A DNA stretch of 64,000 nt. It comes from Stratiolaelaps scimitus. Lineage: Eukaryota > Arthropoda > Arachnida > Mesostigmata > Laelapidae. Position numbers and translations under genes: made by a program. The notes below the pieces were generated by a model, which saw only the letters and a program-made list of their open reading frames with translations, was not told the origin of the DNA and searched no databases. The stretch covers positions 7,979,501 through 8,043,500 of the forward strand of contig JABWDB010000009.1 of NCBI GenBank assembly GCA_019614645.1. Reading direction: 5' to 3'. Of the stretch, positions 1 through 12,479 are shown in pieces. Each line of letters opens with the position of its first letter. Position 1 is the first letter of the stretch.

Positions 1-50
1 ACTATGACATAATCAATTCAATAGTAATATAGGAAGAACGACGCGTGAGT

Positions 51-196
51 CTAAAGGGTCATTCATTTATTGAAGAAACTGCAATTTTTACAATGCTTAA
101 GTTGTCTTATAAATCATCACCAGGTCGCGGGACTCGAACCTGCTGCCTCCGGCTTCGCATAGTCAGGGACTTGGCCGTCCAAGCCACCGCGCTGGC
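51..196 (-). repeat. tRNA-derived SINE copy (family 1)
   Basis: Read on the minus strand this is a tRNA-like head followed by a short A/T-rich tail. A pol III A-box-like TGGCTTGGACGG lies at 186..175 and a B box GGTTCGAGTCC at 140..130. The head is followed by a core containing ACTTAAGCATTGT (about 111..90) and AATAAA-type tail sequence. The core recurs at 1666..1687 with one mismatch in 22 bp, which is why I call it a dispersed element and not a tRNA gene. The T-arm has a mispair and no clean acceptor stem forms. Confidence 0.6.
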
Positions 197-1628
197 ATAT
201 ATAAATAATTGGGATATACATAGTTGCGGGGCTCTTACGGCTTAGTCATGAACAACGCCGACTTCGAGACCTCCGTCCACCGTTCCATTAGTGATTCCCT
301 TGGCCAGTTTCCCATCACGGTTTGCCATTGTTTTGAGTAAGTAACTCTCGATGAAATCATTGCCCACTGCGACTTCGATAGACACCATTTGCCTAAGCCG
401 CAACAACGATAACATCCTAACGATATCATCTGTCTTTTTTGATTCATGATCTGCTCAGACCGAAACCGCTACTTAACTTTGTCAGCGTTCGCGGGTATTA
501 TCATTGACAGGAAACTGCTATTAACTATTACTACGACCACGGTAGTATTGACCCAAGATCCGTGCAAGCAGCTATTTAAACACCGGAATAGACATTGGCA
601 CTGGAAGAGTCGGCAAGCGTTCGTAACTTAATTATATTCGTATTAAAATGATTTATTCACAAGGCAAACAGTGGCGCACTCCTTCGACATTAGGTCGCCG
701 AAATACAAGAAAGCATAGGTGCGCATGGCAAAGACTGTGTGCTCAATCTAATCAGGAGTGTGCCATCAGACGAGTCTGACGGATCCGACGTCACGTCCGG
801 AGCTCTTTAGCTAGCAGAGTGGAGCAGAGCCCGGTGAGCAGCGGGCAAGTGACTGAGATGACTACGTAAGGCACCCCCCCACCCCTATTTTATTCGTTGT
901 GGTCGTCGTGTCGCGAACACTATGCAAGGCAGCTCGTTTAACTGCATGGCACAAGCTACCATGTAGCTAAACAGCGTTACGTGCAGGTGAACGCGGTAAA
1001 AATGCTCCCTTGTAACTCGTCCAGTGTTGAGGCGTGGCACCTGAGCTCAACTCGTGGAGAAAGGATGGGCGGATGGGGTACAGCACCGACCATCCGATAG
1101 CCGATGCCGGGGGCACAATTCAGAGTTTGAATCCTTTTCCGCTAATTTAAACTTCACAAGCTAAAATTTTCTCCATCAAGACCCCAACCCCCCGGACCCG
1201 GCTATGTTACAGCTTGGCCGAGTCGTTAGCGTGTCCCAGCCATTATTGCTCTGCGGTGGATCCAGGTAGCTTCGTCTGATAGAGCGGTGGATGGACGAAA
1301 ATGGCAAAAACATATATTAATGTTATGTGCTCGTGTAGGTGGAGTCGTGTCATGTAGAACACTAATATTCGATACAAGGCACCTATGTTTTTCAGGCAAT
1401 CTCTGTGGAACGAGATGGTCAATTATTACTCAGCAATGAAAAATAGGTGACAGAACGAGCGAGCCTCGAATCGCAGGTCGTTATTCTGTCAAAGTCTGCA
1501 TGACCTGCTTCTTTCTCCGCCAGTACATTACATCAATATAGGTGTATTGAACTCCTGGTGAATGTGTGGTGCATATTCTCTCCGGCGCAATTGCCTTTCA
1601 CAACAACACTAGTTGAGTGCCTCAAGAG
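197..1628. other. Intergenic, no supported gene
   Basis: No ORF here has family-like sequence or a consistent splice model. A pyrimidine tract ending in AG at about 1395 is followed by a 16-codon open stretch ending in TAG, which could be a terminal exon. No partner exon was found, so nothing is called. A C-run (about 875..882) and a degenerate B-box-like motif near 1126 are the only other marks. Confidence 0.4.
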
Positions 1629-1713
1629 TAAGGTAAAGGTAAAGCTTTATTGATTTATTAAAGGAACAATGCTTAAGTTCTCTTATATGTTATGCAACGG
1701 GCTTCTAACCTGC

Positions 1714-1714
<1 letters not shown>
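1629..1714 (-). repeat. Truncated SINE copy (family 1)
   Basis: Minus-strand copy of the element at 51..196. It retains the decayed end of the B-box region, the ACTTAAGCATTGT core (1666..1687) and an AATAAA-containing tail, and it ends in a short tandem of CTTTAC units (about 1645..1629). Its 5' part is replaced by an (AT)n tract. Confidence 0.5.

Positions 1715-1715
<1 letters not shown>

Positions 1716-1773
<58 letters not shown>
1716..1773. repeat. (AT)n microsatellite, ~58 bp
   Basis: Uninterrupted TA/AT dinucleotides abutting the SINE relic on its left and a tRNA-like element on its right. Confidence 0.95.
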
Positions 1774-1775
<2 letters not shown>

Positions 1776-1789
1776 CCAGGATGGACTGT

Positions 1790-1870
1790 AATAGATCGTG
1801 GTGCGGCAGCTCAATCTGTTGGAGTAGTTGCCCGACAAGCACAGTGGGCAAGGTTCGAATCCCAAGTAAT
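1790..1870 (+). repeat. tRNA-like SINE head
   Basis: It contains a consensus pol III B box GGTTCGAATCC at 1852..1862 and an A-box-like GCAGCTCA...GTTGGAG stretch about 45 bp upstream (1806..1824). No full cloverleaf with paired acceptor arms can be drawn, so a functional tRNA is unlikely. The adjoining (AT)n tract is typical of insertion ends. Confidence 0.45.
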
Positions 1871-4800
1871 CCCAATGTCTAATTCCATCAAGGTAATCTC
1901 AAAACATATACCTTGTGTTCGATAAAAGTCTAGATGACTTGACATAAAGTACGCCGCAAGTCACTCAATTGAATTTATGACGTCTGTACACGCGTCGAGT
2001 TACAGCGGGCTTTGCCGACCTACACCACCATTACATGCGGCTTTTAAAGCGACTTGACCATTCAGCCAACGATCGATTGGAAATAACCTGCGAATGTCAA
2101 AATAAGGAGGAACAAAGGCTCTAAGGCTCTAACAAAGGAACAAATGTTCCTTGTTAATTAATGACAAGTAGATAATCTCCTCTTCTCAGCTCAGATCACT
2201 AAGATTAAACTTGAGAATCGCTCATAATTACGATAGTATCCCCGTAGGTAATTTGAAGCCTGTTGCCAAGAAATGTTGCCAACGACAATCTCGATCTCGA
2301 CTTCGACGAGCGGCAGAGTCCCAACAGTTGGCTCTCCCATCCTAGGTAGCCTTACCCAGGGGACGTTTGTCGCTTGGCAACACAGCGCGTATTTTCCGCT
2401 CGGCGATTGGGAAATCCTTCAATCACAGAACCATGTTTCTTCAACGCTGGCTGTAATGCCATCGATGCTATCGAAGCGGTGCCCGCTCATTCTTAATCTA
2501 GAGCAAAATTATTTAATGTGTAGGCCTTTGATGCAACGAGGAAACGCAACCGGATGTTGCGGTGATAATTGCGACACAAAAATATCCACTGGGATGATGC
2601 TATCTTAAACATGTACATATATACACGTACAGAGCAAGCCAAATCAGCAAGGATAGACTTTCACAAAGACACAAACACGGCCGCTTCGTCAACAGTGGTT
2701 GTTGGGGCAATTTAATTTCACTGGATTGTTAACCCTTAGCCATATGGCTGATTCCGTGCTACTTTATCGCTGGTTGAGTGGCTCGCAAGCTTGTGAAGAT
2801 GGCCACGACCTCTCGCATAACCATTCATGTGTGGGCGTTGTTGTTTTTTGCCGTCGATGGCGCACGATGAAATAGAAACGTAAATACTAATTGATGGCTC
2901 CATGAAAGGCTCATTTTGTCATGGGTTGCGAGGCGGTTCGTGTTTAGATCCTTTCTATCGATACTGTTTGCTTGCGCGACTGTTCGTTTCCATACTTAAA
3001 CAACAACGAAGGAAGTAAAACGAATGGTTCATTTCTGATATCCTTTTCTCTCGTATCTGTTCGTGGAAGCCATTGCTGAAGAACGCATTTAAATACGTGC
3101 GAACGTCATATTGGAAGTGTCGAGCAGAAAGTTATCTCCTCTGTTATCCTCAGGCAAGGTGACATTGAGGAACGTTATGGCAGTGGTGGATTACTGCCGA
3201 GATTAGTTAACGCGAAGAATCGTAGTCGAGTTCATTTTGCAGAGTCACATTTTTAGATAGCGATACAAATGCAGCATGAGGCAGGCCAATTTTGGCTAGC
3301 CGATTAACGACCGTGTGATACCATCCAATTTCGATCATCTCAAGCACATACATGATTTTCACGAACAACGATCTACTAATGTATTAAAACCATTACTGAG
3401 TTTTAAAACAGCAGCAGGCGCGTGTACTCGAACAAGATATATATATATATATATAGGGATTCGGTACGACACCGTCCCCTCGTCACATTTATTTTCTATA
3501 TCGTGAGCAGAACGTCGTACTGTCCAAAGAAAGACTGTCTCGACCAAAGACCTGCTCTCTACAGGTCTGGAACATGTCATCCCATGAAAATTGCATTCTT
3601 ATGACAATGCGTCATAAGAATGCTTGGGGCGACCATTGGCCGCGTCCAGTGACTCCATGCCTAACACGAATGACGGGACATCCATGCATTAATGAAGCAC
3701 CGCTTTAGTGAAGGCTTTATCTTCTCCACACGGGAAATCGACCTTACGCAAGATCCGACGTTAGCATGTTTGAACGATGAGTTATACGGACAAAGGCCAA
3801 GTAATCATACAAATTAACGAGAGCCATTGATTCATTTGTACGGTTAAATGTATTATGATGCATTTTGTTTAATCAACCAATAATTAGGCGCTCGGTCGAC
3901 AACCATCCTGTTCTGATTTCGCGGTACTGCTCAGCTTTAAAGGATCTTCATTTTCATGGTATATTTTACACGAATGTACTAGACGTTATCCAGACTACTG
4001 TGCGAAGCACAATAAATATTTTCGTAAAAATAATAATTTAAAAGCCACATACGAACTAGCTTTCTCCGGGCTGGTGGAACTTCGGTCCGTATCTATCACT
4101 TCGACGTTAACGCGATGATTTTAATATTTGCTAAACCTTTGAAATGGTTAACCCAGCTGCCTCCCCGAAGGGAAATGCGCTCTGTTCTCGCGCGCACATT
4201 CACTCACGGTCAGATAAAGGCATAAACCTCTACTGATATAAATATATAAGCAGACGCAGGTCTACACATGTGCACACATTTATACTATGCTAGAGGCATA
4301 GTTTTTGCTGAAATAGGACAGACTAGTTAAATATCAACATAATGTCTGCATGTCTTATCTGTTCTGTAACCATATCTAAGCGGCACATAAATATGGTTCT
4401 TAATATATTTTGGGAGATGACCCTGATGTGACTATTATGAATTGAAAATGAGCGCGTGGAGAAATCAGTCAAAACAAAAACTTCGCTGCACTAATGTTAG
4501 AGAGGTCTATAAATTAAACAATTTGCACTATCCAGACAGCCTAAAATACATGTTCACATAGAATGGCACCATGCTTTTGTGCAAGTCAGACAAGTTACAT
4601 ATATAGTAAGTAACCTAAGTGTTGCCAAGGTATGCGTACCGAGGTATACCAATACGAGTTGAATCACAGTGAGTACGGTCATGCCTGGTTCTCTTGGTAA
4701 AGTGGAGTCAGTGCGGGACGGCACACGTTTCAACCTAAAAAATAGTATCGACCATATCATAAGTGCTTGTCATGTGATCTACGAGGACAAATTTCACCTT

Positions 4801-5387
4801 CCAGATGGTCATACACACACACACACACATCTTTCCGCCTCCTTTCAACAGATTGCTACAGATGTGTTGGGTAGACGATAGCCCACCAATAGTATGGGCC
4901 TTAAAACCTCTGCATGGCCTCTTTAGAAAAACACCGAAAGAAACAGTAGGCGATCCAGTAAGCGCATTCTGTAGAGCCACGAGCGAAAATCAAATCAAAC
5001 GCATTGTACTAAAATTTACACTGAGGCAATATTCCTAGGTAGGATATCGGCACACCTACGTTCCATATAAATGTGGGTGGCGTCACAGGCTGCGATCATC
5101 GCGCGTGTGGTCGAATCTGTAGACGCTTTGTGTAATTGGGCATTAAGTTGGGTCCTCTTTGAGTAGTGCATAGGTGCTCCATGGGTACCTATCCTGGACC
5201 TCGTGGTTACCATTAGTCAGCATGTTTTATGTGAATATAAAGCAATCGAGAAAGTTGTAATAGCACATCATGAAGATAGTTGAAACGAATAAAGTAATAT
5301 GTGAAACACTTCTGCTTTTCATAAATATGTGAAACATAGATGAGCGTCAGTCATCTCCCGCTCAGTTGATTCAAGTTGCAGACGCTA
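1871..5387. other. Intergenic, no supported gene
   Basis: AT-rich DNA without a convincing coding exon. It has (AT)n at about 3436..3455 and (CA)n at about 4812..4828. The open frame at 2273..2608 (+) has no splice, domain or start support and is not called. Confidence 0.4.
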
Positions 5388-5420
5388 GACGTTCAATGTT
5401 GGCTGTGAGTCAGCCGGGAA
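5388..5420 (+). repeat. Dispersed repeat core (family 2)
   Basis: This 33-bp stretch carries the core GTTGGCTGTGAGTCAGC also found at 14609..14647 (minus) and 56321..56360 (plus). Only the core survives here. It is the most diverged of the three copies. Confidence 0.5.
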
Positions 5421-6159
5421 CAATCAATTTAGTTGCGGAGGCTAGAATTAAGACAACATAGCCTAGATCTCATAAGGTATGGATACTTCGACCTTGAAAA
5501 TATACCTCAACTGGAATATCTCTGTATCCAAATAATGTACAGGCAAACATGAGCGAAATCGCGATTCGACTCACGGAAATGCAACAGTAACCAGTGAATG
5601 AGGAAGGTAACAGCGGAGTGAGATGCGATTCATACGGACACCTTTGTTACGCTTAACTGACACATTCAATATCTAGCCACCTAACGGTCCGACTCGCAGA
5701 GACTGGGTTAGCCAGAATGAGGCATACACACACATGCTTAGTAATCTGTCAAATCAAACATCAAAATAATTTGAAAATTTGCTATTTGTTATTACTTTTG
5801 TTCGCATTTTACGTTCGCCATACCACGGTTGATTCAAGATTATCGGTTAACAGTTGCGAATACCTGGAAAGATATAAATAGAACATGTATATAATAACCG
5901 AGGCACTATGATTACACCTAGCAACTCGAGGCAGGGCAAATCATAGCATACTCCACCCACTACCATTGGAAAAACCACTTCCTTTGTGCTTATGCATGTG
6001 TATGTTATTTTAGCAATCTACTGGAAATAAAGCGATGTCTATATATCTACGTATCGCAAGGATTTCTGAATATTGTCATAGGCCAAGGGCTGTTTTACGT
6101 AACCGACAAGCAATCAGAGGAAACAAAACGTCGAAGGAGCACGATAGCACAATCAGAGG

Positions 6160-6165
6160 TTTATT
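6160..6165 (-). terminator. Poly(A) signal AATAAA of the TIL gene
   Basis: AATAAA on the minus strand, about 98 bp downstream of the TGA stop at 6263..6265. It is a consistent 3' end for the two-domain inhibitor gene. Confidence 0.5.
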
Positions 6166-6262
6166 TTCTCGCTCGTTCATTAATTGCATCCGATTGTCCG
6201 CTTTTAGGTCGAATGTTTTTTGTAACGACATAAGCTCATATTTCGCAGCGTTTTCGTTTGTC

Positions 6263-7609
6263 TCAGCCTCGCGCAGCGGTACACTTATCACTGGTGACGC
6301 ATTTGCCGTTAAGCCTGACATAGCCGGGTGCACAAATACAGCGGGGACCATTGTATCTATTGTTACAATCTGTCTCGACCAGCTGTCCTTTAGAACAGCC
6401 CGTATCGCACCGAACGTTGCTCTGCTTGAGCTCATTGTTCTCCCAGTCACAGTGATCTGATGAAACATGGAAATTACGGAAGTGAAATTCGCCGTTAGTG
6501 AAATCTTCAGTACAGATTGTATAGAGTAACATAATATATAATAATAATAATAATAATAATAAAGTTTGACGCTGTATTATAAGATTTGAAATAACAACCA
6601 CATCTCAAGAGAATTTGTTAGTGGGCATTCGGCTTGAAGTAGATTTCACGGTGAAAATATGAACAGAAACATTTTTCTGTCTATCGTGGACTGCACTTTG
6701 ATCCATTAATTAAGAAGGAGAAGGGTAAAAAAAGGATAAAGAAAGACATGTTTTCCTCTACGTCTGTTTTAACTATAAACCTATATTTGCCTGTGAACCT
6801 ACCTATGCGATTAGGATGTTATATATCTTCGTAGGGAGTTCAGTTAATGTGGGCAGAGCGCGCCTGGTACTTACTTGGTGGCGATGTGGAGTTAAGGCAT
6901 TCCTCAATACTCATGCAGATTCCGTTAGCGGAGAGAGGCTTCTCTGCGATGCACTGACAACCACCATAGGGTTCGCCGGGGGGGCATGGTTTTCTGATAG
7001 GATTACCGTTATCGCAGATGAAGGGACAGTCTAAACGCTCAACCCAGTGGGTCTCACCGCCACATAAACCCTGCACACCACCTGGTACCCACAAACAATG
7101 TTCATTAGATAACATTGGATACATGATGCCTATCCGCAGTACAGTGCCTTTAGAAGTGCCGATATCGCAGCTTATTATTTTGCGCTCCATCTATCATTCA
7201 CTACCCGCCATTATGCAATAGCATACTACCAATACGATCTTCTATTAGGAACAGAGTATAAATATAGTACCATGCCAGAAAAATATTGGTCTTTATCACA
7301 GTGTTCTTGCGTGTGTCAATTTTTACTTGACAAATTAGATTCTTTAGTAAGTTACGACAATTCAACGCCCCGAAGCACACCGAATTGTTGTTCCCTGTGA
7401 CCCTTCATTAATAACAATATTAGCAAGCACGAAATGCGACGCCAGCGATCACGGCGCAAGATGTCATTGTTAATTATTAATTATATCCCTTGTTCGTCAT
7501 TGCGGATGTCGTCCAAATTTAAATGGCATAGGTGTGGATGTTGCGAGATCGGCTTTAACGTACCAATGTGTATCAGCAGGCAATCGATAACAGCGACAAG
7601 CAGTAGCAT
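6263..7609 (-). CDS. Secreted two-domain TIL-type protease inhibitor (3 exons)
   Basis: Predicted small secreted inhibitor, probably of serine proteases. The model has exon 1 at 7609..7564, exon 2 at 7081..6875 and exon 3 at 6456..6263 (TGA). Both introns are GT-AG and phase 1 (473 and 418 bp), giving 148 aa. Exon 1 starts at ATG 7609 and encodes a short hydrophobic leader (MLLLVAVIDCLLIHIG) ending at G|GTACGT. Exon 2 ends at CCAA|GTAAGT. Exon 3 starts after TTTCATCAG. TIL domain 1 spans about residues 22-77 and domain 2 about 87-143, each with eight Cys in TIL-like order: CGGE..., then a CxC (CQC, CIC), then GxC and a final C. Canonical TIL domains have ten Cys, so each domain lacks one expected disulfide. 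The shared phase and the in-frame joining of both Cys frameworks support one gene. The leader exon is the weakest part, because the 5' acceptor has a poor pyrimidine tract. Reactive-site specificity cannot be read. Such proteins are common in arthropod haemolymph, venom and saliva, and I cannot say which applies. Confidence 0.65.
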
Positions 7610-9252
7610 AGCGACATGAATTGGTTGCACGGCTTTCGACTGTCGTCTCGGCGAATTCAAACGAAACTATTGATTATCGACGTGAAACGCATGAGAGGGC
7701 GAGCAGACACAAGCAAGATAGCACGGGATTGAATGAATCTCGATCGACGTCGCGTGGGTCCAACTTTTGCTCAGGCCACAAGTGCACGGAGAGAACGCAG
7801 GATTGTGTCGTAAACAAGGCAGGGTAACATAATGAAGAGCCTTCAAACACAGCTGTGACTGGCCCACCAGCAAAAAGGGAAAGTTCTTAGCCACAGAGCA
7901 GCTGTTCATTCAAAAATCGTCATTAAGCACTCTTTGGTAACTAAATACACCAATGGCAGGCTATTGTAATGGTAGTATGATGGTAGAATGCCTAAAAAAA
8001 TTCGCGTCACAATCAGTGAAAACTGGGGTACGTTTGAGATGAAGAGTTGAGCAACGAAGTGAAGGAGAAAGTACCTACCATCTATCACCGACAGACACAA
8101 TATAGCGATATCGTATTCTACTTGAAGCCAATTTATTTATATATTGTGTATTGACATAAATATTAAGTTGGTTAATGACAACTTGCAGCGTTTGATATCG
8201 ATGCAACGCTTATACCAACTGGAAATTGATGCTTGTAAATTCGCAAGAATCAACTCAACAATTGATAAGTCAGCAACACCTCTGCTTATTTTGTTTATTA
8301 GTGAAATTTAATGGATTGTCGACGGGAACGCACAATGGTGGCTAATTGTCTATTTCCACGATTGCTACCGATGTCAAAAGTCCATGCGTAAGATTCTGTT
8401 TCGTAGCAAGGACAAAATATAATCGACACCAGATGGCGCGCGTTATTCTGAACGACCACCTCCGCTATATCCACGACGATTTGTCTGAAATTTCAATTGA
8501 AATCTGCCCTTTACTACGTATTCCATACAATACGTGGCATATACGTGTCCGCAGAACACGAAAAATGCTTCGCGATTGCGAAATCCCGGCTGTGACGTTG
8601 CAAATCCTTTACAACTGTCACCGAGGGCGCCACCGGTCCCGTTGAAGCTTCAGGATTACCCAAGAGCAAGCACGACGAACAGCGAACAACGGCGAAATTG
8701 AAAACACGGTGTCTCTACATAACATTTTACTGTTATGGATCGAAAGCCGGCCGAGATATAGCCATATCATTAGTCACATTTCGTGGCATGTGTAGTTGGT
8801 CACACTGACGAGAAATCTTGGGAGCTTACTTGTTAGCCTTCACGTCTGGTAGCAGTTATGCTTCTGTTTAGCCTCTTCCTTTCGGGCCACAACGTGTTTT
8901 TCATTCGACGTAATGCGTTATTAACGTAATGTTGTAATAGTGAGTGACAAATGTTCATTTATGTTCGTTCGAGTATTGTTTGTTTTTCTTCTAGATAGGT
9001 AGATATTGGTATGCCATCAATTTGATTAAGTAGAAATAATTTAATATTATTATATACTGGTATAGGAACAGCTTATGTTCGACGGATTCAAACTCCATCG
9101 CTGGGTTAGATTTCATCTTGCTTCTAGCTATACCAGAGTTTCACGTACTGTTGGTTGTCATTAAGTACATGTCCTTTTTAAAAAGTTTAACTGCTGAACG
9201 TTTGACCTCAGGCCAAATATCTGCTGAATATACATATATATAAATATATATA

Positions 9253-9300
<48 letters not shown>

Positions 9301-10649
9301 TAGATCTTAGTAAAGGTCGACACGCCCGATATAGAGTAGATTTGCATCCGACATCAACTGGGGCTGGATCAATTGGCGGAAAGCGGAAAGCACTTGGCCC
9401 ATCTTTCCCAGTTTGAGAGAGTGGCAGGTCTCAGCCTTTTCGGAGTGCAATGGAAAGCACTTATTGAGGCCAACATATATTTTCAGCACAATATATGAAT
9501 TCGAATTAAGCTTAAAATACTGTCGCATCCACCCCAACTTCCCTAGTTGACTGTGGCTTTCATCTACCATCGGACGCTGAATTTGCCTTCATCAGCATCT
9601 AAAAATGTGTATATTTCCTTCGGGATTCTAACATCTTCATTGAGTATATCTGCTGGTCATAGAAAGTGCCGAGTCGAGCCGAAACACTAAGCATAGTTAA
9701 CAGTGGGCGTTTGCATAGAAAATACTCTCTTGGGAAGTGATCTCACACTACGATCGGGCATGTTCCAGCCCCGTGACATAACACAATCATCCTTCGATAT
9801 AAATGACTTCGACTACTAACTCGGCGAACGGCCGATCTGTTGGAGCAGCCGATTCAGCCGATAATCCTGGTAAGGAATGGAAGGACGTACCGAAACAACG
9901 TTTCCGTTCCTCGCCTTCGAGGCCATATGCGTGATTAAAAATAAGCCCCATCGTAATTGAGCGTAATCGAATTGACTGTTCAATCTGCAGTGGTTCAAAG
10001 TGGCCGCAATGGATTTCACCCCATTTCGGGGTCACGAAATATCTCAAACATAAGCCGGCGATCAGACGTAGAACTCTCTTTTGCTCTATCCTCTGCTATA
10101 GTTCCCACTGGGAGTGTAGAGAGTAAGTTTTAACTCACTGACGGCCCAATGTTGGCAGTATAAGAAGCCTGTTCCAGAGGTATTATATTAAGGACTGTTA
10201 AGGCGGATTGAATGGTAGGTTCCCCTCGAAGAAATCTGACTCCCAGGTGTCCGACGCTTCTGATCGAGCGGAGCAAATAGACGAAATAAGCTGAATCTTC
10301 TCGTTTTACACATTTGTCAACATTTGATCGTCGTCGCGGGAGCAAATGATTGGAAACAATATTAAGGTGGGACCCAAAGGAATCGGGCGTTATCATCCCC
10401 GGCGTCACTGACTTTTGCTGAAAGTGCCTCAGCTATATTGTCGTTCTTGTGAAGCGTAAGTATGCCGTTGTTGATGTTCAACGAGAATATCCCCAATATA
10501 ATGTAGATCCTTTCTTGCTCGGAAGGCCGTTAGCGTTTGCTTCAAATAGAGAATGTGGAGACAGCCGGGCTAGAGAGTGACAGCAACAGAGCGCTCTGTA
10601 GTTCTGCAATCATTATAGATGTGAATATTGTTTGGAAAGTTACTGACCA
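7610..10649. other. Intergenic, no supported gene
   Basis: AT-rich. It includes the long (AT)n tract at 9229..9303. Open frames at 8346..8645 (+), 9307..9570 (-) and 9787..10047 (-) lack recognisable domains or matching splice partners. The last reads fairly naturally as protein and could be a gene relic. Confidence 0.35.
9229..9303. repeat. Interrupted (AT)n microsatellite, ~75 bp
   Basis: TA repeats with single-base interruptions (TAC, TAAA, TCT) at the left and a pure core at 9255..9294. Confidence 0.95.
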
Positions 10650-10728
10650 AGTCTCTGCTGGTGATCGAACTGGGAACCTTACGGATGCTAGCGGGGTGCC
10701 TTGCCCACTTTGCCTTATCCAGTGCCAG
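10650..10728 (-). repeat. tRNA-like SINE relic
   Basis: On the minus strand an A-box-like TGGATAAGGCA is followed about 45 bp later by a B-box-like AGTTCGATCACC. It is flanked on the other side by (AT)n at 10759..10780. The stretch AGTGGGCAAGG is shared with the element at 1790..1870. No cloverleaf pairing is evident. Confidence 0.4.
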
Positions 10729-10799
10729 TCGAATCATACTTCGTTTTACGCATATGTCATATATATATATATATATATATCGTATACGTGAGTCTTCAT

Positions 10800-12096
10800 G
10801 AGTGTATTGGTCCGGAACTCGGCAAAGATCGACAGGTTCTAGCTGGCGTATACTCGGTAGTAGAATGATAGGGTATGCCAGTGTATATTGTGTCCAGTTG
10901 CATGGGACAACAAACGCTTGGGCTGCATTATGCTTAGCCGCCTGGAACCTCACCCGATGAAAAGCACACACGGTTCGCCTGCTCAGACAGAAGCAGCCGC
11001 AGCAGCAGAGGAGTGACCACTTTTCGATGAAACCCGAGTCATCCTAATGCGAGCAATCCAGCTATTGTGCTAGATGTAATACTGCGCTGATGAACGAAGT
11101 GGATTATTATGGGGCTATAATAAGTCTTACAAGTCTACACAGACAACAGGGTGTTCTCACCCGACAAGTGGCTCGCTAGCATAGAGAAACTTCACCGTAA
11201 CGATATATGACTTGCTATATACACCTCGGATATATCGGCAGCATGGCGCCCTCAATCTCTCGCCCGTTCCCATGGAATATCTCTCTCTCTCTCTCTGCTT
11301 CATGATGGAAACTGCGGCAGAGCGACGGGATGCGTTTACCAGTATTCATTATTAACGGTTAAAATACATGTTGCGCTCTGTACATCGTTTTCGACGTCCA
11401 CGCAATGGTTATGTGTGTGTACGTGTATTATTAACGGGTATAACAAGAGAGACTAGTATTTTGCAAGACTATGCATAAACCGTAAGTATGGAACGATATC
11501 ACCGTATCGTGTCGTGAGAAACTAGAACACCAAGGGGCGTCAAACTTGACAAGTTTGCCATCGGGGCCAACTAAATCGTTCTCTACCGAGGCAATAACAG
11601 AACGATAGCATATAGCAGAGTATATCACATAGGATATTGGTATAGCAGAGAGTATTCTATATAGCCAGCACAGATATCTCATTCGTGAGTACGGTAAATA
11701 GAGTAGGCCTCAAAGTTGACGGTGTGCATAATAATCGTAGACAAGAAATCCGGTTTACTCAATGTCCAAGTACACTTAGTCGATAGTGTGCCGCTGCTAT
11801 TTTGGTTAGACGGTTCCAGCTGACATGCGAGTGTGGTCTGAGGTGAGCGCGGCGAATTGCAGAACATAAGAAAACATGGTCTCATAGAGGAATATAATAT
11901 ATTTATTATAATATATTAAACGTTACAATAGGTCGGAATTTCTAGGGATTATGGGGGTGGGGGGGGGTGAGGACGACAACGTCCCGAGGAAGGCGATGGC
12001 ATTGCCTCTCTGCACAGCAGAGGAATATTCATTTGGCGATAGGTTGATCTGGCGAAAACAACAATGTATTTATACATCGACAAATAAATAACCTCG

Positions 12097-12129
<33 letters not shown>

Positions 12130-12475
12130 TTCAGTGATTTAGACCCAAAGCCAAACGTTGTGTAATGATTACTAAATGGTCATACTTGTTAGTGCCAAAA
12201 ATGGACCTGCGCGTTTACCATATCATTACCTGTCTAATTAGTTCTGACAAGCTTGACGGGTGGACAAATGCCTAATTCGTGTGCACGACCTGCTACCAGC
12301 GCTTCCCACATCGGGTCTCCCTGCTTGAAACTCGCTAACGAATCCGTCCTAATTACCGACGGGGCACGGCAGTAGCTTTAACTGCAATCGTACACGGACT
12401 CCTTGTTAGTCGAGTGTGTTTGTACATCAAACACAAATTTCGAAACTAGAATGCCAGCCTAATATTTACAGGGCG
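10800..12475. other. Intergenic, no supported gene
   Basis: Contains (TC)n at about 11279..11297, a G-rich run at 11952..11968 and (AT)n at about 12099..12127. No coding evidence. Confidence 0.4.
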
Positions 12476-12479
12476 ATTG

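Noticed and set aside
120..205. A functional tRNA gene (minus strand)
   Set aside because: The A and B boxes are present, but the T-arm is mispaired, there is no clean acceptor stem, and a SINE tail is attached.
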